Shown piece by piece: positions 63,126-64,000 of a stretch of DNA of 64,000 nucleotides. The notes under the pieces are model-generated. The model worked only from the letters and a program-made list of their open reading frames with translations. It had not been told where the DNA came from and ran no database searches. Position numbers and translations under genes: made by a program. The stretch spans positions 29,927 through 93,926 of the forward strand of contig NZ_AZEE01000004.1 of NCBI RefSeq assembly GCF_001434895.1, in the 5' to 3' direction. The number at the start of each line of letters is the position of its first letter. Within the stretch, counting starts at the first letter, position 1. This DNA is from Secundilactobacillus odoratitofui DSM 19909 = JCM 15043 (GTDB taxonomy: Bacteria > Bacillota > Bacilli > Lactobacillales > Lactobacillaceae).

Positions 63126-63647
63126 ATGCAAAGTTTTGATGAAGAATTAGATCAGTGGTTAGATGCAATAATGGCAGTTCCCAAGTTTGCGAGCATGACT
63201 GCAGGAGCACAGGAGCAAGTTGAGATTATTGTGACTGTTAGTGCACAGGTATTAGTAATCGGCTATCAAAAGCAACCAAAGGAGTGGACTACTGTGCTAC
63301 TTGAAGACCTATTTTTTAATCGATTTGTGCCTATGCTGGATGTATCAGAGAAGCGCGAGGAGTTATTTGACCTGTTGCCAGAAACGCTGCTGACTTGGTT
63401 TGATGTTTTAGAGAAGAATGGCCAGTTGAATCAGGCAGATCAATTACGGGCTTGGGTCAAGCAGCATGTCACGCAGTTGACAGCACTGTATGATCCTGTG
63501 GCCGACAAGTTCTACGCACAATTAATGTCTGCAATGAAAACGGCGGGTGTCAATCTGACAGATACGTCGGCAGTTAGTCAGTTTACTAAAAACTACCTTG
63601 AACAACACCCGGATGAAGGACAAGCATTATTTACGAAGAAACAATAG
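63126..63647 (+). CDS. Hypothetical soluble protein next to the rRNA operon
   Basis: 173 residues from ATG at 63126, set by AGGAGG. It is acidic and helical, with no signal peptide or membrane segment (SFDEELDQWLDAIMAVPKFASMTAGAQEQVEIIVTV; LLPETLLTWFDVLEKNGQL). I do not recognise a domain. It ends about 150 bp before the first rRNA promoter. Confidence 0.75.
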   Translation: MQSFDEELDQWLDAIMAVPKFASMTAGAQEQVEIIVTVSAQVLVIGYQKQPKEWTTVLLEDLFFNRFVPMLDVSEKREELFDLLPETLLTWFDVLEKNGQLNQADQLRAWVKQHVTQLTALYDPVADKFYAQLMSAMKTAGVNLTDTSAVSQFTKNYLEQHPDEGQALFTKKQ

Positions 63648-63800
63648 GAAGTAATTTAAAAGCTTTCATTTTAATTTCCATTTTTTAAAAATTAATTGAA
63701 AATAACGATTGACCGATTCATGATCTCTTGGTATGATAGTTTCTGTTGTCGCGAGCAAGAGATGCAATGTGTACCAATTACTGATTAAGTAATTTCGATG

Positions 63801-63829
63801 TTGACATTGTTCACTCAAGATGATATATT
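63801..63829 (+). promoter_or_regulatory. rRNA operon promoter P1
   Basis: A perfect TTGACA and TATATT with 17-bp spacing. The bases between 63648 and 63800 hold no gene. Confidence 0.75.
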
Positions 63830-63888
63830 TAATAAGTTGTCTCAGAGACAAATGAAAATCATTAAAACGTTGATATAAAAACTTTTGG

Positions 63889-63917
63889 TTGACTTTCAAA
63901 TGGCAATGAGATATAAT
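63889..63917 (+). promoter_or_regulatory. rRNA operon promoter P2
   Basis: TTGACT and a perfect TATAAT with 17-bp spacing, 88 bp after P1. Tandem strong promoters of this spacing are typical of Firmicute rrn operons. Confidence 0.8.
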
Positions 63918-63952
63918 TAAAAAGCTGATTTAGAAATAAATTAACAGGTAGA

Positions 63953-64000
63953 CCTTTGAAAACTGAACAAAGTTTCGTTTCACAAATGTGCAGGGTATAT
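63953..64000 (+). other. rRNA operon leader with BoxA-like element
   Basis: CTTTGAAAACTGAACAAAG (63954-63972) matches the leader found before 16S rRNA in lactobacilli and overlaps the BoxA antitermination motif. The 16S gene itself must begin to the right of the window. Confidence 0.7.

Overview
The window is Lactobacillaceae-type Firmicute chromosome. Supporting marks are rexBA in place of addBA, a KxYKxGKxW-type surface protein with an LPQTN sorting motif, pyruvate oxidase, PepC, an lpd-type UbiD/UbiX operon, a T-box before brnQ, strong AGGAGG-type ribosome sites and TTGACA/TATAAT promoters. The jag-mnmE-mnmG genes and two parS-like sites suggest that the segment is not far from the replication origin. 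I see no insertion sequence, intact prophage, CRISPR array or tRNA. The genus is not certain; the L. brevis / L. plantarum relatives fit best.

Layout: 0-5 kb holds the tail of a DUF421 protein, jag (with its own promoter instead of the usual rnpA-yidC neighbours), mnmE behind a possible attenuator, and mnmG followed by a long hairpin repeat. 5-15 kb holds a thioesterase, a cysteine-free HesB-like protein, a frameshifted diacetyl/acetoin reductase, pyruvate oxidase, a membrane GGDEF protein, signal peptidase I, a Bcr/CflA exporter and PepC. 15.3-22 kb is one giant LPxTG surface protein with five MucBP-like repeats. 22-25 kb holds hom and a D,D-carboxypeptidase that probably starts at ATT. 25.5-30 kb holds a GNAT gene and a LysR regulator next to a contiguous lpdC-lpdB-lpdD aromatic-acid decarboxylase operon. 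30-36 kb is a mixed stretch of small and secreted proteins: a His-rich membrane protein, a degenerate tyrosine recombinase, a lipoprotein, an orphan AP2/zinc protein, a surface nuclease, fructokinase and an unknown secreted protein.

36-41 kb holds cardiolipin synthase, then about 550 nt with a structured leader RNA that has a promoter and a terminator/antiterminator switch, then a membrane-anchored XRE regulator and a MacB-like ABC fusion. 41-46 kb is mostly transport: queT, a MazG-like enzyme, a purine permease and T-box-controlled brnQ. 46-57 kb holds proBA and the recombination nuclease rexBA under a LexA-box-like operator. 57-64 kb holds a YfhO-type membrane protein, sfsA, thiolase and an unknown protein, and ends in the tandem promoters and BoxA-like leader of an rRNA operon.

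The most interesting items are the unassigned riboswitch-like leader at 37.64-37.99 kb with its membrane regulator, the SOS box before rexBA, the two parS-like sites, the ATT start of the carboxypeptidase, the LysR palindrome before the lpd operon, and the 116-nt inverted repeat after mnmG. All functional statements come from reading the sequence by eye; no database search was run.
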